Assembly (NCBI GenBank): GCA_033063855.1
Contig: CP093831.1
Coordinates: 3,596,001 to 3,660,000, forward strand
Length of the DNA stretch: 64,000 bases
Direction of reading: 5' to 3'
Source of the DNA: Smittia aterrima
Taxonomy: Eukaryota; Arthropoda; Insecta; Diptera; Chironomidae
The translations under genes were made by a program, and so were the position numbers. Below are positions 21,223-32,667 of the stretch, piece by piece (the first letter of the stretch is position 1; every line of letters begins with the position of its first letter). The notes beneath the pieces are model-generated. The model did not search any database, was not told the origin of the DNA, and was given only the letters and a program-made list of their open reading frames with translations.

Positions 21223-24200
21223 TAGTTAATTAATTCATCAAAATTCATGAGGTGCAGAAAATAACAAATTTGCAAGTTTCTCTGGCCACTTTGCCATTGC
21301 TAATAATTCAAAATGACCATCCTGACATTCAATGAGCGAAAATGACCTGGTCACTCCAACGGATCGTTATTTAAAATTTTTATGGCTGCAAGCTCACACG
21401 ACCATGATAAGGTTTCTGCGTTGTATTTAATTGAATTTGATTACTTCAATGCGACATTAGACGTTCAGTTGTCAGGTTCGACAAACTTCTATTTGACTTT
21501 TGAATCACATCTTTGGATTATGTAAAGTCATCAGTGTTAATAGGAAAGTTAAGCTTCGAGGCAAGCGAAAGTCAAAAGAGAAACAATTGAGATTGTCGAA
21601 GTTTCTGATTTCAAGACGTCTCAAATAACTCCAATCACTTAAGATGAAGCTCGGAGAAATAAATTGAACTCTCAGTGGCTCTGGGTGAAAGATTTAACAA
21701 TAAAACAAGATCCAAAGTCAAAGTGACGTAAGTATTCAGAATATTTTCTATTTTTTTTTTTGCTTAAAGCGAAAGTTCGAAGTTGTTTACAGTTTTGTTT
21801 TCTTTCCATCTCCATTTGTCGGCGTTTGTGATTTAAAAATAGACACGAATGAAGAAAAAAGCAATGAGCAACGCGAAAACAAACTAAACAAACAAGAAAT
21901 TTTGACGAAGTCGTTGAACGAATTGAAATGGATTCCTTAAATTGAATACAAACGCCAACTCTACGAAATGCCCTTTAAATGAAGTCATCGCGACATCATC
22001 TGATGGTATCCCGTGGCAATTAACATAGAGCCAGAGTCTCTCGATGTCAATTTGAAGTTAATTTTATTAGCATCGTCGTTCTCGGAGATAAATTCTTCGA
22101 TGAATCGGAGCACAACGAACGGAGAAGAAAATAACTTTGAGGGCTTATGAGACACGCGAAATGAAATTGTTCCGCCCGATGGGCATTCTAATTCCCTCCC
22201 AGAGAAATGCTTGGCCCATTATACAATCAATTTTGTTTAAAGTCTCTGTCGAAACGAGCGTGAAATTAAAGTTGAAAAGTCTCAAGCGACTGTGAAAAAA
22301 TGATTATCTCTGGCTATTACATCAGGTTACACCTACGAGAAAGCAATTCTAATAACCGGCAGACACAACAAACTCAAAGCTTCGCCAATAATGGAGAGAA
22401 AGAGAATAACGAAACAATGTTGAGTGGATCACGCGAAAGAAACCGTCGAATGTCTTTGAGTGGTGCTTTCGATTTCATCTGAGTTATGAGTTTTGTTATG
22501 GAAGGTCTTAACTGTAGTGAGCTTCTTTCGTCGAGAGAAACATTCACTGACCAGATAATAAACGACTGTTTACAGCCACGTTTCTCAATCGCTCCATTTT
22601 TCATATGGCGCAAAACCCCAAAGTCGTCGAAGCATCAGCAAAATTGCTTTTCGTTTTGATTTGGCGTTTCTTCTTTTGTTTTCAAAGTTTTATTGCGGGG
22701 AGGTGCAATCGAGGGCGGACTTGCAACAAACCGAGCAGCAGGGAAACAACCGCAAGCCATTGTGTGGTGAAACGATGTTGCTTTGTTCGTGAAAATATCG
22801 TCAGAGTTTTACAACTCCGCGGAGAAGTCTGAATGAAAACGAAAGAAGCAGGTTTCAAGTTGTTTTGTTTTGTGGGAAAAGATTTGTCATTTTTATGTTG
22901 CTTCGTAAAAGTTTTTGATGAATGGGATTATCAATTGGTTCAATCAACTCGTGGGTGGCTTGGGGGAGGTGTGAGAAAAGAATGACAACCAACAGTCAAT
23001 CACTTCGTTTCATGGTGAACGCGGATCGATCAATCATAAAACAATTTCGATTCGTAATTGTCATGCGAGCGCTGAGCAAAATCGATAAGTTATAAATTTT
23101 TGAGTCGCAGGATAAGAAATTCGTAGAACGCAAAACATTTTTAGAACTTCCCACAATTCATTCAACAAATTAGAAGAAAAAACAATCGAGCAAACGGCAC
23201 CAGATGTGGAAATTAAATAAATTACATCACGTTAATGCAGGTTTTGCAAGTTTGCGCTAAAATAAACAGCCAAACCGAGCGAGGGATTCTTTACTCAACG
23301 TTTACAAAGAATTCTCGCAACCTTCATTGCAAATGAAACAGCGTCCTTGGGCGGAACTCCAACTCAGCGAATAATGCGAGCTTTACCATATTTGATGACG
23401 AATCTAATTTCGATCGCTTCTTAAGGCAATTCACTTTCTACTGGAAACTTAAGGCATTGAAACGCTCAAGCGAAATGCCTGTGATTCAACTAAATGATGA
23501 GTGTTTACTTCATTATCAGATAATTTTTGTTTTATTATCGCATTTTGTTTCATTATCTCTAATGTTTATCAATCAATAGATTCTTGCTTAATCATATCTA
23601 CCAAGGTGTCTGTGACATTTTATTTTCATTAGCCTAACAGTTGTCTAGTTTATCATTGTGGGCTTTCAGTTTTTCATCTTAAAAAATATAAATCGCAAAC
23701 TCAACGATTATTTTTTCTTTCTCACCGCGAATAAAAGAAAAGTTTTTCTTTTCTTTCAGAAATTTTTATCATACAAAACAGAAAGAAAAATATTTTTCAA
23801 AACAATTTCCTCTTCTTCATATCTCTCAGTTCAATGAATTTCTTTCTTTTCCTCTTTGTCGACACTTGATCGATGTTAGGTAAGAAGAAATCTCTTCACC
23901 TACATTGACTGTCTGGCTAGCTCGTTCAATTAACTCTGACTCACAGTTCAGGAAATTAAAATGTTGTTGGTTTTTTTTACAAAAGTTATTCATGAATGAA
24001 GCGTTTGTCATTCTTGAGAACAGAAATTTTTTCATTCACCGCGCTAACTGTGGCGCGAGAAAAGAAGAATCAACGCGAAAAAAGAAGTTCTCAGCGTTTG
24101 ATGATTTCTTTTTACAGTATTTTTAAAACCAATTTCGAATAATAGAGAGGAAGAAAGAAGAAGTTTCTAAAGTAAATCACACACGAACTGACGAGACATG

Positions 24201-24425
24201 AGTAGTCGCTATGTGATTGTTGTTGTCGATGTTGATTTGCGTGAACTGTCAGCCAGATCAAAATCTTGTTTCTTCTCTGTACAGGGAGTCGGCACAGTCT
24301 AAATGTCGTCAAATGTGTTTCTCATATTCTGCGAAGAAAGAAGTCTTAATTCAAACTCAAACATTTGTTTTCGAAGTATTTTTGGGCAGTTACATAATTT
24401 TTCTTTTTGTTGGCTGATGATGACT
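21223..24425. other. FCHo upstream region and sina downstream region
   Basis: No coding exon could be proven in 3.2 kb. It should hold the FCHo promoter and probably its short first coding exon, which I could not locate, plus the 3' UTR of sina. A 60-aa Asn/Gln-rich frame at 22300-22482 (+) has no support. AT-rich with T-rich runs. Confidence 0.4.
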
Positions 24426-25262
24426 TTACACCTGAGATATCGTCACGTTGATTCCCAGATTTCCATTATCAGCAAACAATTGAGCTATGGATGTGTCGAA
24501 CACCAAGCAGTCACTGTTCATAATGGCACTGCTGATTCCTTCATGAATGCTTCGAGGCATTGCTTCCCATGTCAGTCGTCTTCGGTTACCATTCAGCTCA
24601 AGTCTGTAGGCAAAGTTTTCAGCTTCTTTGCGGGATCCGATGAGTTGTACTATGGCAAAGAACTGTTGGTGACCATCAAACTTTTCTTGCTTCTCGAGTA
24701 CAAGCATGAAGTTATGTCCAAAGCAAGATTGCATCATCACCCAATCGACAGCTCCGGGTAGGTTAATGTCAGTGGCAAGGAACACAATATCTTCCCCTTG
24801 AAGCGTCGTAATGCTTTTGTGATGCATGATGAGATGTGGCATGACCGAATCAAGCGAGCCTTGCCATTTACAGCTCGCGCCTGGACATGGGCACAAGTAG
24901 GGTCGAAATTCACATATTTCTTCATGATCGGGTTTCTCCGTGTAGACGAGCGATGCGCCACAGCCATTGTTTGAGTGTTTGCATGGGAACTTTACGTTCG
25001 ATGCGACCTTTTCCATTGCTAGGTTTCTAATATTGCCCAGAGATCCTCGGCACGTAGGACAACAAGTTAACTTTGAGCGACAACTGGAGCAGACGAGGTG
25101 GCCCATTTGACATTGAAGGATTGGCGGTAAGACGTAGTCGAAACAGACAGGACATTCAAAGAGTGATGCCAAGTCGGGCCCACCATCCGATATCGAGGAG
25201 TTTGACGACGTCGATGAACCGTTTAAGTCTTTTCTCTTGATTGGAATTTTGTGACTGGACAT
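24426..25262 (-). CDS. sina: SINA/SIAH E3 ubiquitin ligase
   Basis: Single uninterrupted 278-aa frame. After a short Ser-rich N-terminus, a C3HC4 RING spans about residues 37-72 (CPVCFDY ... CQMGHLVCSSC ... CCPTC). Two SIAH-type zinc fingers follow (FPCKHSNNGC ... HEEICEFRPYLCPCPGASC), then the TRAF-like substrate-binding domain to the C-terminus (GEDIVFLATDINLPGAVDWV ... HQQFFAIVQLIGSRKEAENF ... IAQLFADNGNLGINVTISQV). It is nearly identical to fly SINA through RING and SBD and shorter at the N-terminus. Known role: RING E3 that targets substrates such as the repressor Tramtrack (via Phyllopod) for proteasomal degradation, acting as a dimer in cytosol and nucleus. All zinc ligands are present. 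The intronless CDS is usual for the family. Antisense frames within it (24303-24761) are shadows. Confidence 0.97.
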   Translation of the reverse strand: MSSHKIPIKRKDLNGSSTSSNSSISDGGPDLASLFECPVCFDYVLPPILQCQMGHLVCSSCRSKLTCCPTCRGSLGNIRNLAMEKVASNVKFPCKHSNNGCGASLVYTEKPDHEEICEFRPYLCPCPGASCKWQGSLDSVMPHLIMHHKSITTLQGEDIVFLATDINLPGAVDWVMMQSCFGHNFMLVLEKQEKFDGHQQFFAIVQLIGSRKEAENFAYRLELNGNRRRLTWEAMPRSIHEGISSAIMNSDCLVFDTSIAQLFADNGNLGINVTISQV

Positions 25263-28200
25263 TATCGCAAACTACGCAAACGGAAGCCTTCTTGCGCACA
25301 AATAATGATGATTTCCATAAAAAATGCTTCTCGCCCTTGCACGCTTAATTATTTGTTGAATAAATGTACTTTTTCGTTCACTGCTTCACTCTGACTTCCC
25401 AACTTCTTGGAATTCAGTATGACTTGTTTTTCTATGAAGTTTTTCTTTGCTTTCTGTGAATTCACTTGAGTTTTCTTATTTCGGAAAATATGAACACAAA
25501 TCGATGCTTTTCCTCGTCACGAACTATTACAATTTGAGACAGCTTAGGTAACGTCTCTGATTTTGTTAAATTAACTAATAGAAACTCAATTGAAACAGTG
25601 TTTTACTCGATAATATACTCGGACAAAATCGGGCGAAGTTTTTTTATTTTTCGAAAATGGCTGCGCCACTAGAGGAGCCACCGTCGGATTTTTTTGAAAG
25701 TTGAAAAATGTTTCGAATTGACAAGTCTTAGAAAGCGCTTTTCGAAACGAGAACTTTTTTTCGTTAATTAACACACTAAGTTGTTTATTATTATTAATCT
25801 AAACCTGTTAACCACAAGAACTAAGCTAAATTGCTTCGGTAAAAGTGTTTTAAAGAGACAACTTGCTCGAAATTAACTTGCATTTCTGAGCAACATTTCT
25901 CAAACAAACTAGCGTTTTTTATTTCTTTAATAACTCTGGAAATTGATTTTGTATCAAACTATTATGTAGGTATGAAATAAAGCCCAATAAATGGTTAAAT
26001 ATTCAAATTAAAATGTTCTCAAGAAGTCTCTTAATTTGCGAGAAAAGTGCATTTTAATAAAATTCAATTTAACAGAAAAATTTAAAGCGACCACTGAGTT
26101 TTCGAAAATTTGACAAGTTCAATAACGAATTAACACTTCTAACCAAAGTTAAGTTGTTAAGCTGCCAATAACTAAAGCATATCCAGTGAACGTGCAAACT
26201 TTCAAAAAGTTCAATCAATGTCAATGAGAAGATTAGCCGTGACCAGACTTAATTACAATTTTCATAGTCGTTGTAAATATTCTATGAACGTCATTCGAGG
26301 CACTGAGGAAAGAATTTTCAATTATAACGTCAATTGAATACAAAATAGATTCATCAGCTGGCCACACACACTCATCGTTTACATTTCAAATAATAAAACT
26401 CGACGATTAACTCCAATCTCGCAGGTTTCTCCTCTAGCGAAAGCCTGTGGTGTGGCGTAATTCGAGATGAAGCTCTCATAAAAATAGAAATATAAATTGA
26501 GTATTTAATTAAATTCGTGCATCACACATTGAGCAGCTCGCTTTAACAATCAATTGAGGCGGACGTTACGCTCACTGACTTCTGTCATCAATATCGCTTT
26601 GATTTTCATTCGATTAACATTTTGTCGGCTATGTCTGGAACGAATCTTCATTTGACCTTGCCGGGAATCTCCAAGTCAGACGAAAGTCATGTTTATCATC
26701 ACCGCATATTTAAATTGCGCTCAGCTCTTGTCCAACACGCCTACATGAAATAAATTTTGATAACGAGGAAACTCAAATTTCTTCTTTCTTTTCAGCAATT
26801 TAATTATACATGGCATTGTCGCTAGGATTTATAAACATGTTTCCATGGCCTTTTGCAAGTGAAACGATTTGAAAACACATTCAAGGCTCTTATATCGAAA
26901 TATTTAAGCTTATCACGCAAAGTTGGCCGCCCTCAGTTAAGGTGGAATTTGATCTATTTCCAGCACAGAAAACGAGTTTTTATCATCATTCAGACAGTCA
27001 TCAATTATGAACGACATACGAGAAAACAGAATGTAACTTGTTCGAGAATGTAACTTCTTGAGAAGAAAAAAACTGAACTCTGACATTTATGTTACGCATA
27101 GAGATGACAAGCACGAAACAATTATTTGTCAAGATCATCTCGCTCACGGCAGTATCGAAAATAATCCAATAAACAAACTCACCCAGAAATAATCGTTGAA
27201 GTCCACAGTCATTTTTGTAATTTTCTTTTCGACTCAATGAGAAACTTTATCTTCTTCACTGAACCTTCAATGTTAGTTTGAATTGTCTTTTGAACGCTTT
27301 TTACGCTAATCTTAATTCGTCATCACTAAAGGAAAGAGAAGATTTAGTTTCTTACGCACAAACGCAGAACGAGAGAAGCGACCGACTGTGAAAAAGGCCA
27401 CAATTTAATGGCAATTAGATGCGATAGAAAGTGTGCTGATAAGCGGCATTGACTCTGTTTACGCTTAACACCCGCAGTGATAAGAGGGAAGTCAAATCTT
27501 CTGTTGTAGGAGGATGTGAACAATTGCTGTCTGTGCATCCGACGGAGAGATTAGGGAGTAAAAGAATAAATTCAAAACGAAGTTCAACGTCATTTGAGAA
27601 CATTTCCTTATGCAAACTCAGACCGGAAGCTTATCATCTGGTGCCCGATGGAGATTCAGTCGACACTTTCTGAGAACAAAAGACGACTCTTTCCTCTTCA
27701 CGCAGCTTTCACAGCGTTTTATCCGCACAAACTGCGGTTGAAGATGTGTTTACAAAGGAAATACGAGACGAATGACAATGAAATTTACGAGTCATTTTAT
27801 AGATTGTGGAAAGTGCATTTACGAATGTGGCTTTTCGAAGCCTGACCGATTACAACACTCAATGAGCTTCTTGTATTGAGCCACAGAAGTGAATGAAGTA
27901 AACGAAGAAAGTCTCGTACGATGAATGGAAAGAGTTTAAGTCGTACAACAACAAAATGACGTGGGGAAAATTCATGTGAGATCAGGGAATGGGGTCTTGA
28001 ACTTTAGATGATGATGTCATTGCTAACGAGTGGGGAAGGTCGGAAACATGTTGATTAACTCAGAAGAAGTGAAATTCATCTCGTCGATGAATTAATTTGG
28101 GGACACTTCATTTCACAATCTCTCCATAGCCATTATGCCACTTAAGTAAACCTTTGTCACAGTCTGTACTTGCTAATCACTGATTGTCACGATTTCCCGA

Positions 28201-28543
28201 TTATTTGACTTTTCACGAATTTTCTTTTTTTCGGAATTTTTATTGTTTTCAGTTTTTTGCTTGTTTGCGCAACTTTTCACTTGAATCATGAAGCGTTTCG
28301 ATTGCCGATGTCAATTTCCACTTACTTTATCTTCGAATGCATAATGAAAACACCTGAAATCAGCGAAATTCAATGATATCTTCTCGATTTACACAAAATT
28401 GCAATCAAAATTAACTGAGCAAGAAAAATAATTTTATTGAAAACTTCTCTGCAGTTCTTGGAACGCTGTCGTTTGTTTGAATAATTTCGTTAAACGCCAC
28501 AAATATTTCTTTAAATTTTATTTGTGTACCAGTTCTTTACGCT
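25263..28543. other. Intergenic region upstream of sina, no supported gene
   Basis: 3.3 kb without a convincing coding exon on either strand; open frames at 27415-27845 overlap on both strands and look random. Likely holds sina promoter and 5' UTR exons. At the right end, TTTATT at 28517-28522 is AATAAA on minus, 22 bases past the stop of the THAP gene. A CTCF-like site is noted separately at 25660-25684. Confidence 0.4.
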
Positions 28544-29518
28544 TTAAGAATCAAGATCCATCTTGTTAAGATGGGACTTTAGCTTTCTTAGTAACATTTT
28601 GCATTTATCAGCTTCTTTTCTGATCTTTTCTTTCTCAGCTTCAAAAACTCTTTTGGGCATCTGAACAAACATTTCTCCATTGAAAATGAACTCATTGTAG
28701 CTCTCAAGCGGCGTACTCGAAGTGATTGTTTCTTGAAATGATTCTTCTTCGTTCTTGTCTGCAATATTATCTAAAATCGAGTCCTCCTCAATCAAATTTG
28801 ATTCTTCGAGATCGTTTTTCATCTTCTTGTGAGGAGAGATAGTTTCAGTGATATTCTCAGTGGTATCAACTTTTCTTTTTGACTTCACAACAAGAAATTT
28901 GTATTTTCTTGCATTTGGTTCTGGCACAACAATTTCTTCGTAGATCGTGTTGGTTTCGTTGTGTGACTCATTTGCAATGTCAATTGATCGAATATTTATT
29001 TCGCCAGTCTGCTCATCATCAATAATTGGCTCTTCTAATTCAGCTGGAGATCTCTGAAAGGTCCTGCGTCTTACGTTGAGGATCCTTGGAGGTGGACTTG
29101 TTATTTCAGACGATTCAACTTTAATATCGCAATAAGAGTTGTTTCTAAATCTCTTTCCTCTCTTTAAAGACTCGCCGACGATAGTAAACTTGGGATCTTC
29201 ATCGATATTATCTTTCCACTTCTCAGGAATTGCCGTGTAAACCAACATTTTTCTTCGTGACTGAGAACAGATATAACTCGTACTGAAATGTTTCTCGCAA
29301 AGAAAACGCGGTTCTCGTAAGTCCATTTCTCCTTTCTGATTCATTCCAGCGTTAACACACCAAACTAAAATTTTAATTTTTAATTAAATATTTCACTATT
29401 TGGTAGTGAAAGGATTCAGACCTGAAAATCGCTCTCTATCTGTTGGAAACTTGAATAGCGTGCTTCCTTCTTCTTTCTTGCAGTTCTTATACAAACAAGA
29501 CTTTCTATTTTGCGCCAT
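28544..29518 (-). CDS. THAP-domain protein 1 (305 aa)
   Basis: Two exons, 29518-29422 and 29364-28544, intron 57 bases, 305 aa. The N-terminal 80 residues are a THAP zinc-dependent DNA-binding domain: CLYKNC supplies the first two ligands, FKFPTDRERFSVWC the aromatic core, and CEKHF the last Cys and His, with the AIP-like end (VYTAIPEKW). The middle is acidic and low complexity, with a basic patch (KFLVVKSKRKV) that could be a nuclear signal. The C-terminus is a lysine-rich coiled coil (VFEAEKEKIRKEADKCKML). It is probably a nuclear sequence-specific DNA-binding protein; targets are unknown. The intron falls inside the THAP domain. It is divergent from the next THAP gene, with 235 bases between start codons. 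Confidence 0.85.
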
Positions 29519-29753
29519 ATTAAATTATTTTCCAAAAAATATTTTGCTTTCGCTTCTTCGAAAAATTCGAACTTGATTTGTTTATGTTTTTCTTTTTAAA
29601 TATTTTTGTAACAAAAATAAGAAATCAAGCAATTTACGATACCAAATCAGCTAAGAAGTCCGAAACTAAAAGGTCTTAAACTAATCGTATCAAACAAACA
29701 AAGTGAGTTTGATTTTTTATTGTAAGAAGATTTTTCAATTTTCTCATTTTTAG
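29519..29753. promoter_or_regulatory. Shared divergent promoter of the two THAP genes
   Basis: Only 235 bases separate the two ATGs. On the plus side, a donor GTGAGT at about 29702 and acceptor TTTTTAG at 29753, immediately before the ATG, suggest a 52-base intron in the 5' UTR. No TATA box is evident, as expected for a compact bidirectional promoter. Confidence 0.5.
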
Positions 29754-30566
29754 ATGGTTCGCCGTTGCGTTGTTGGAGAATGCAATGAATCTGATCAAAC
29801 GTTACTTTCACACAGATTCCCAAAGTTACCGGATGTTGCAAAGAGTTGGCAGAATGCATTGGATCTCCAGAGATATTCAATCGACGAATTACAAAAGAAG
29901 TTTGTAGTTTGTACGAAGCATTTCACTCCCACAGCTTACAGAAATGCCATTTCAAACAGTCTCAACTGCACAGCTATTCCGAATCTCAATGATAATTCAT
30001 CTAACGAAAGAATTCATACAACGAATCAGGCTTCGAAAAAAGAAATATCTGCACCAATTCGATGCCACAAGCTTCCGACTCCATCAAATAAGAAAATATA
30101 TGTTCGACCCTTGGTTCAACCAGCAAAAAGATTTAGGTCTGCAGTAGTTCAAGTTCCAGTAGAAATAGTTAATCAAGAAAATGATGAAGAAGAAGAGACT
30201 ATTGGGATTTTAGAATACTCCCAAGATGAGCCGGAGACACAAATCGAGTCTGAACCAGTATCGCCGGAAATCCCTCCAATGAAAACTCTCATATCAACTA
30301 AAGAAGCATCAACGATTACTGACACGATTCCTCCGGTTCAGTTAACAAACGAAGCAACGCAAACTGATCCCGAACCTGAAATTGTTCCTCCAACTGTTCC
30401 GACTCCAGAATCAAAAGATGATAAAATTCTTAGTATTCTTTACCCTGAGTTTAAAGACAAAACTAAAGTCGAACTTGTTGATATCATCAACGAAAAATGT
30501 CAAAAGATCGAATCGCTAGAGGACAAGGTGAAGAAACTTGAACTTGCGATGAGAAATCTTCTCTAG
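29754..30566 (+). CDS. THAP-domain protein 2 (270 aa) with shared C-terminal module
   Basis: Single coding exon, 270 aa. The THAP domain occupies residues 1-80: CVVGEC, HRFPKLPDVAKSWQNAL, CTKHF, and the closing LNCTAIPNL. A proline/glutamate-rich middle contains VQLTNEATQTDPEPE. The last 50 residues form a distinct unit, DDKILSILYPEFKDKTKVEL followed by a heptad helix (IINEKCQKIESLEDKVKKLE). This unit is also present at the end of each of the three BED-finger proteins downstream, although their DNA-binding domains differ. Probably a nuclear transcriptional regulator that self- or cross-associates through this tail (inference). The start at 29754 directly follows a likely 5' UTR splice acceptor. 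A poly(A) signal is at about 30680. Confidence 0.85.
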   Translation: MVRRCVVGECNESDQTLLSHRFPKLPDVAKSWQNALDLQRYSIDELQKKFVVCTKHFTPTAYRNAISNSLNCTAIPNLNDNSSNERIHTTNQASKKEISAPIRCHKLPTPSNKKIYVRPLVQPAKRFRSAVVQVPVEIVNQENDEEEETIGILEYSQDEPETQIESEPVSPEIPPMKTLISTKEASTITDTIPPVQLTNEATQTDPEPEIVPPTVPTPESKDDKILSILYPEFKDKTKVELVDIINEKCQKIESLEDKVKKLELAMRNLL

Positions 30567-30687
30567 TCGATGTTTTTAATATTAGTGAGCAAACTTACTG
30601 ATAACTTTTCGGATTGTTTTTTGGTGATAACGTTCATTATTCACCGTCAACTCAGAGAATTAAGTTCAAGAAATTATTCAATAAAAG

Positions 30688-30843
30688 ATGGAATTCTTCG
30701 CAGTTGGATTGCTCATATTGTTTTTTGTTGGCGCGATAACTGGTTTGTTGATTAATAAGGGTTGATAAGCAGATTAAACTTTCTTCTTTTATTTAGGTTC
30801 GGAGTATCTTGGAATTCGTCTTATTGACTTTTTCTTTTTGTAG
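30688..30843 (+). CDS. Possible 33-aa single-span membrane microprotein
   Basis: ATG at 30688 opens MEFFAVGLLILFFVGAIT, a hydrophobic span. Joining a donor GTTTGT at 30743 to the good acceptor TTTATTTAG at 30796 (intron 54 bases, local size class) continues in frame as GSEYLGIRLIDFFFL and a stop, 33 aa. The same GTTTGT donor is used in the lipase genes. It starts a few bases after a poly(A) signal of THAP 2, so it could instead be 3' flank. Not recognised as a known micropeptide. Confidence 0.35.
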
Positions 30844-31179
30844 AAAAGAACGGAATTTCACGACATGAGAAAAGTAAATAAACAGTGAACCTCAAGAAGA
30901 AACGCCTTTTTCATTTGAAGTTCTTACCAAGAAATCATGATTGACACTTGTTGCATCGGAATATTTTTTCAGTGATTTTGAAAGTGATATTTCTTATTAC
31001 AGAAGCCTCTTTGTAGTTTTTCTAAACTCTTAGCCATTAGTCCTACTCTCGGAGAATATTTTTGGCCTAAAACGGTCGAAGAAAATTGAAAACTTTTCAT
31101 GAAGCGCGTAATTGAGAAATCATCTTCCAATTCGATTCTTTCTTAAATAAACCAAAACAAACTAAATTTTAGAGAAACA
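30844..31179. other. Short spacer before the BED genes
   Basis: Contains AATAAA near 30879 and no coding evidence. A TTTTAG acceptor-like site at 31172, eight bases before the BED 1 start codon, may end a 5' UTR intron. Confidence 0.4.
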
Positions 31180-31755
31180 ATGAATACAAAAAGCTCGATC
31201 TATACATTTTTCAACAAAATTGAAAATAAAGACCCGAAGATTCTTGAAACGTATCGAGCGCAGTGCAAAACTTGCAACGAAAGTCTTAAGGTAAGAGAAT
31301 AAACTGCTCAATAAATTTAATCAAACTGAATTCTTCTATTTTAGTTTAAAGCAAATATCCTCGTAAAGCACACAAAAAGAAAACATCCGGAAAACTTTGA
31401 TCTTTACTTGGAACTTGCAATAGCTAGCAATCCCGAAAATGCTGACAACATAAGACGACGCTACAGTAAAGACTATAACAAACTGCGTCGATTTAAACTT
31501 AATGATGATGAATCAGAAGAAGTTGAGTCGACAGAAGAAGTTTTCATAAAAACAGAGAAGCCACAAACGAACCGCAATGCAGAAAATGTATCTCAGATGT
31601 TGGAAGATCAAAAATTTGTTGACGTCGTTTATCCAGATTTCTCAGGAAAAACGAAAGTTGAGCTCATCGAAAAGATTCTCGATTATAAACGTCAAATTGA
31701 TAATTTACAACGCAAGTCTCAATCATATGAAAGAACAATAAAATCATTAATTTAA
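31180..31755 (+). CDS. BED-type zinc-finger protein 1 (173 aa)
   Basis: Exons 31180-31290 and 31345-31755, intron 54 bases at phase 0, 173 aa. The N-terminus is a BED-like finger: an aromatic lead-in (IYTFFNKIENKDPK), C-x2-C (CKTC), and H-x4-H (HTKRKH), with the intron between the two ligand pairs. A short segment NPENADNIRRRYSKD resembles the corresponding part of BED 2. The C-terminus carries the shared module DQKFVDVVYPDFSGKTKVEL, then a helical stretch (DYKRQIDNLQRKSQSYERTI). BED fingers bind DNA in insulator proteins, regulators and hAT transposases, but no transposase catalytic region is present here. Probably a small nuclear protein. Confidence 0.82.
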
Positions 31756-31863
31756 AAATATTTACTCGAAGAACAAAAATTTGAATTTACTTACGAAAAC
31801 GCTTTCGTTCAAACTTAAATCGTCTCTAACTCGCATAAACAATAACAAAATTAATTTTTTAAA

Positions 31864-32534
31864 ATGAGAAGTGCGATCCACGATTTCTATCGAAAGATTT
31901 CCAAACCAGACCCGAAGAACAATAAAGCAGAATGCAATTGTTGCGGAAGGATATTAAAAGTAAGTGAAATCAAAAATATTTATTCGCTACTAAGATTTGT
32001 TTTTATTTTTAGTATCACTGCGGCACTCTCATTAGACACACAAGAACGCAACATGAAGAAGTCTACCTCAACTATTTAGAACTCGAAATCATTGCAAATC
32101 CAGAGAAAGCAAACCAAATTAAATGTTTGCAAGGATTTAGCCGACCGCCTCCTTCTAAGCGAAGAAAAGTAGAAAACTCTTTCTTTCAAGACGGTAGCGA
32201 CTCATCCGAGAACACAACTGCTTCTGAAAATGGAACAGCAGAGAAAATTGAGGAAATTTTCGTCCCGAATGAAGCTTCAGATCGAGTTGATATAAAGCCT
32301 AATAACCATGAGCATTCGGTATTGGAAGGAGAGACAACAAATAACAAGAATCAGCGTAAAATTAACGAAATGATGAAAGACGAAAAGTTCATTGAAGTCG
32401 TTTATCCACAATATAAAGGAAAATCGAAAATTGAGCTTATCGAGAATATTCTTGATTTCAAGCGGCAAATTCATTTGCTGCAAGAGAAGTCCAAGAGATA
32501 TGAAGGAACAATTAAAAGCTTCCTTAAGAGTTAA
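31864..32534 (+). CDS. BED-type zinc-finger protein 2 (205 aa)
   Basis: Exons 31864-31959 and 32013-32534, intron 53 bases at phase 0 in the same position as in BED 1, 205 aa. Finger: IHDFYRKISKPDPK, CNCC (ligands first and last Cys), HTRTQH. A basic RPPPSKRRKVE could be a nuclear localisation signal. The acidic linker is followed by the shared tail MKDEKFIEVVYPQYKGKSKI and a coiled helix (DFKRQIHLLQEKSKRYEGTI). Paralogue of BED 1 by gene structure and the NPEKANQI segment. AATAAA at 32566-32571. The start was chosen as the first ATG, seven codons before the aromatic lead-in. Confidence 0.82.
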
Positions 32535-32667
32535 GTTAATTTTTCAATTAAATTATTTTGCGATAAATAAAATTTAACGAAAGACAAAAATTCAAATTTT
32601 TTTTCGATGTTGTTTTCGAATGTTTCGAGTGGAAATTTTGGCTCGCATTTATTTTAAGCAAATTGAA

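Noticed and set aside
22300..22482. 60-aa Asn/Gln-rich plus-strand frame ending RRMSLSGAFDFI
   Set aside because: Low complexity, no splice or homology support, and an overlapping minus frame of similar length.
24303..24761. 152-aa plus-strand frame
   Set aside because: Antisense shadow of the highly conserved sina coding sequence.
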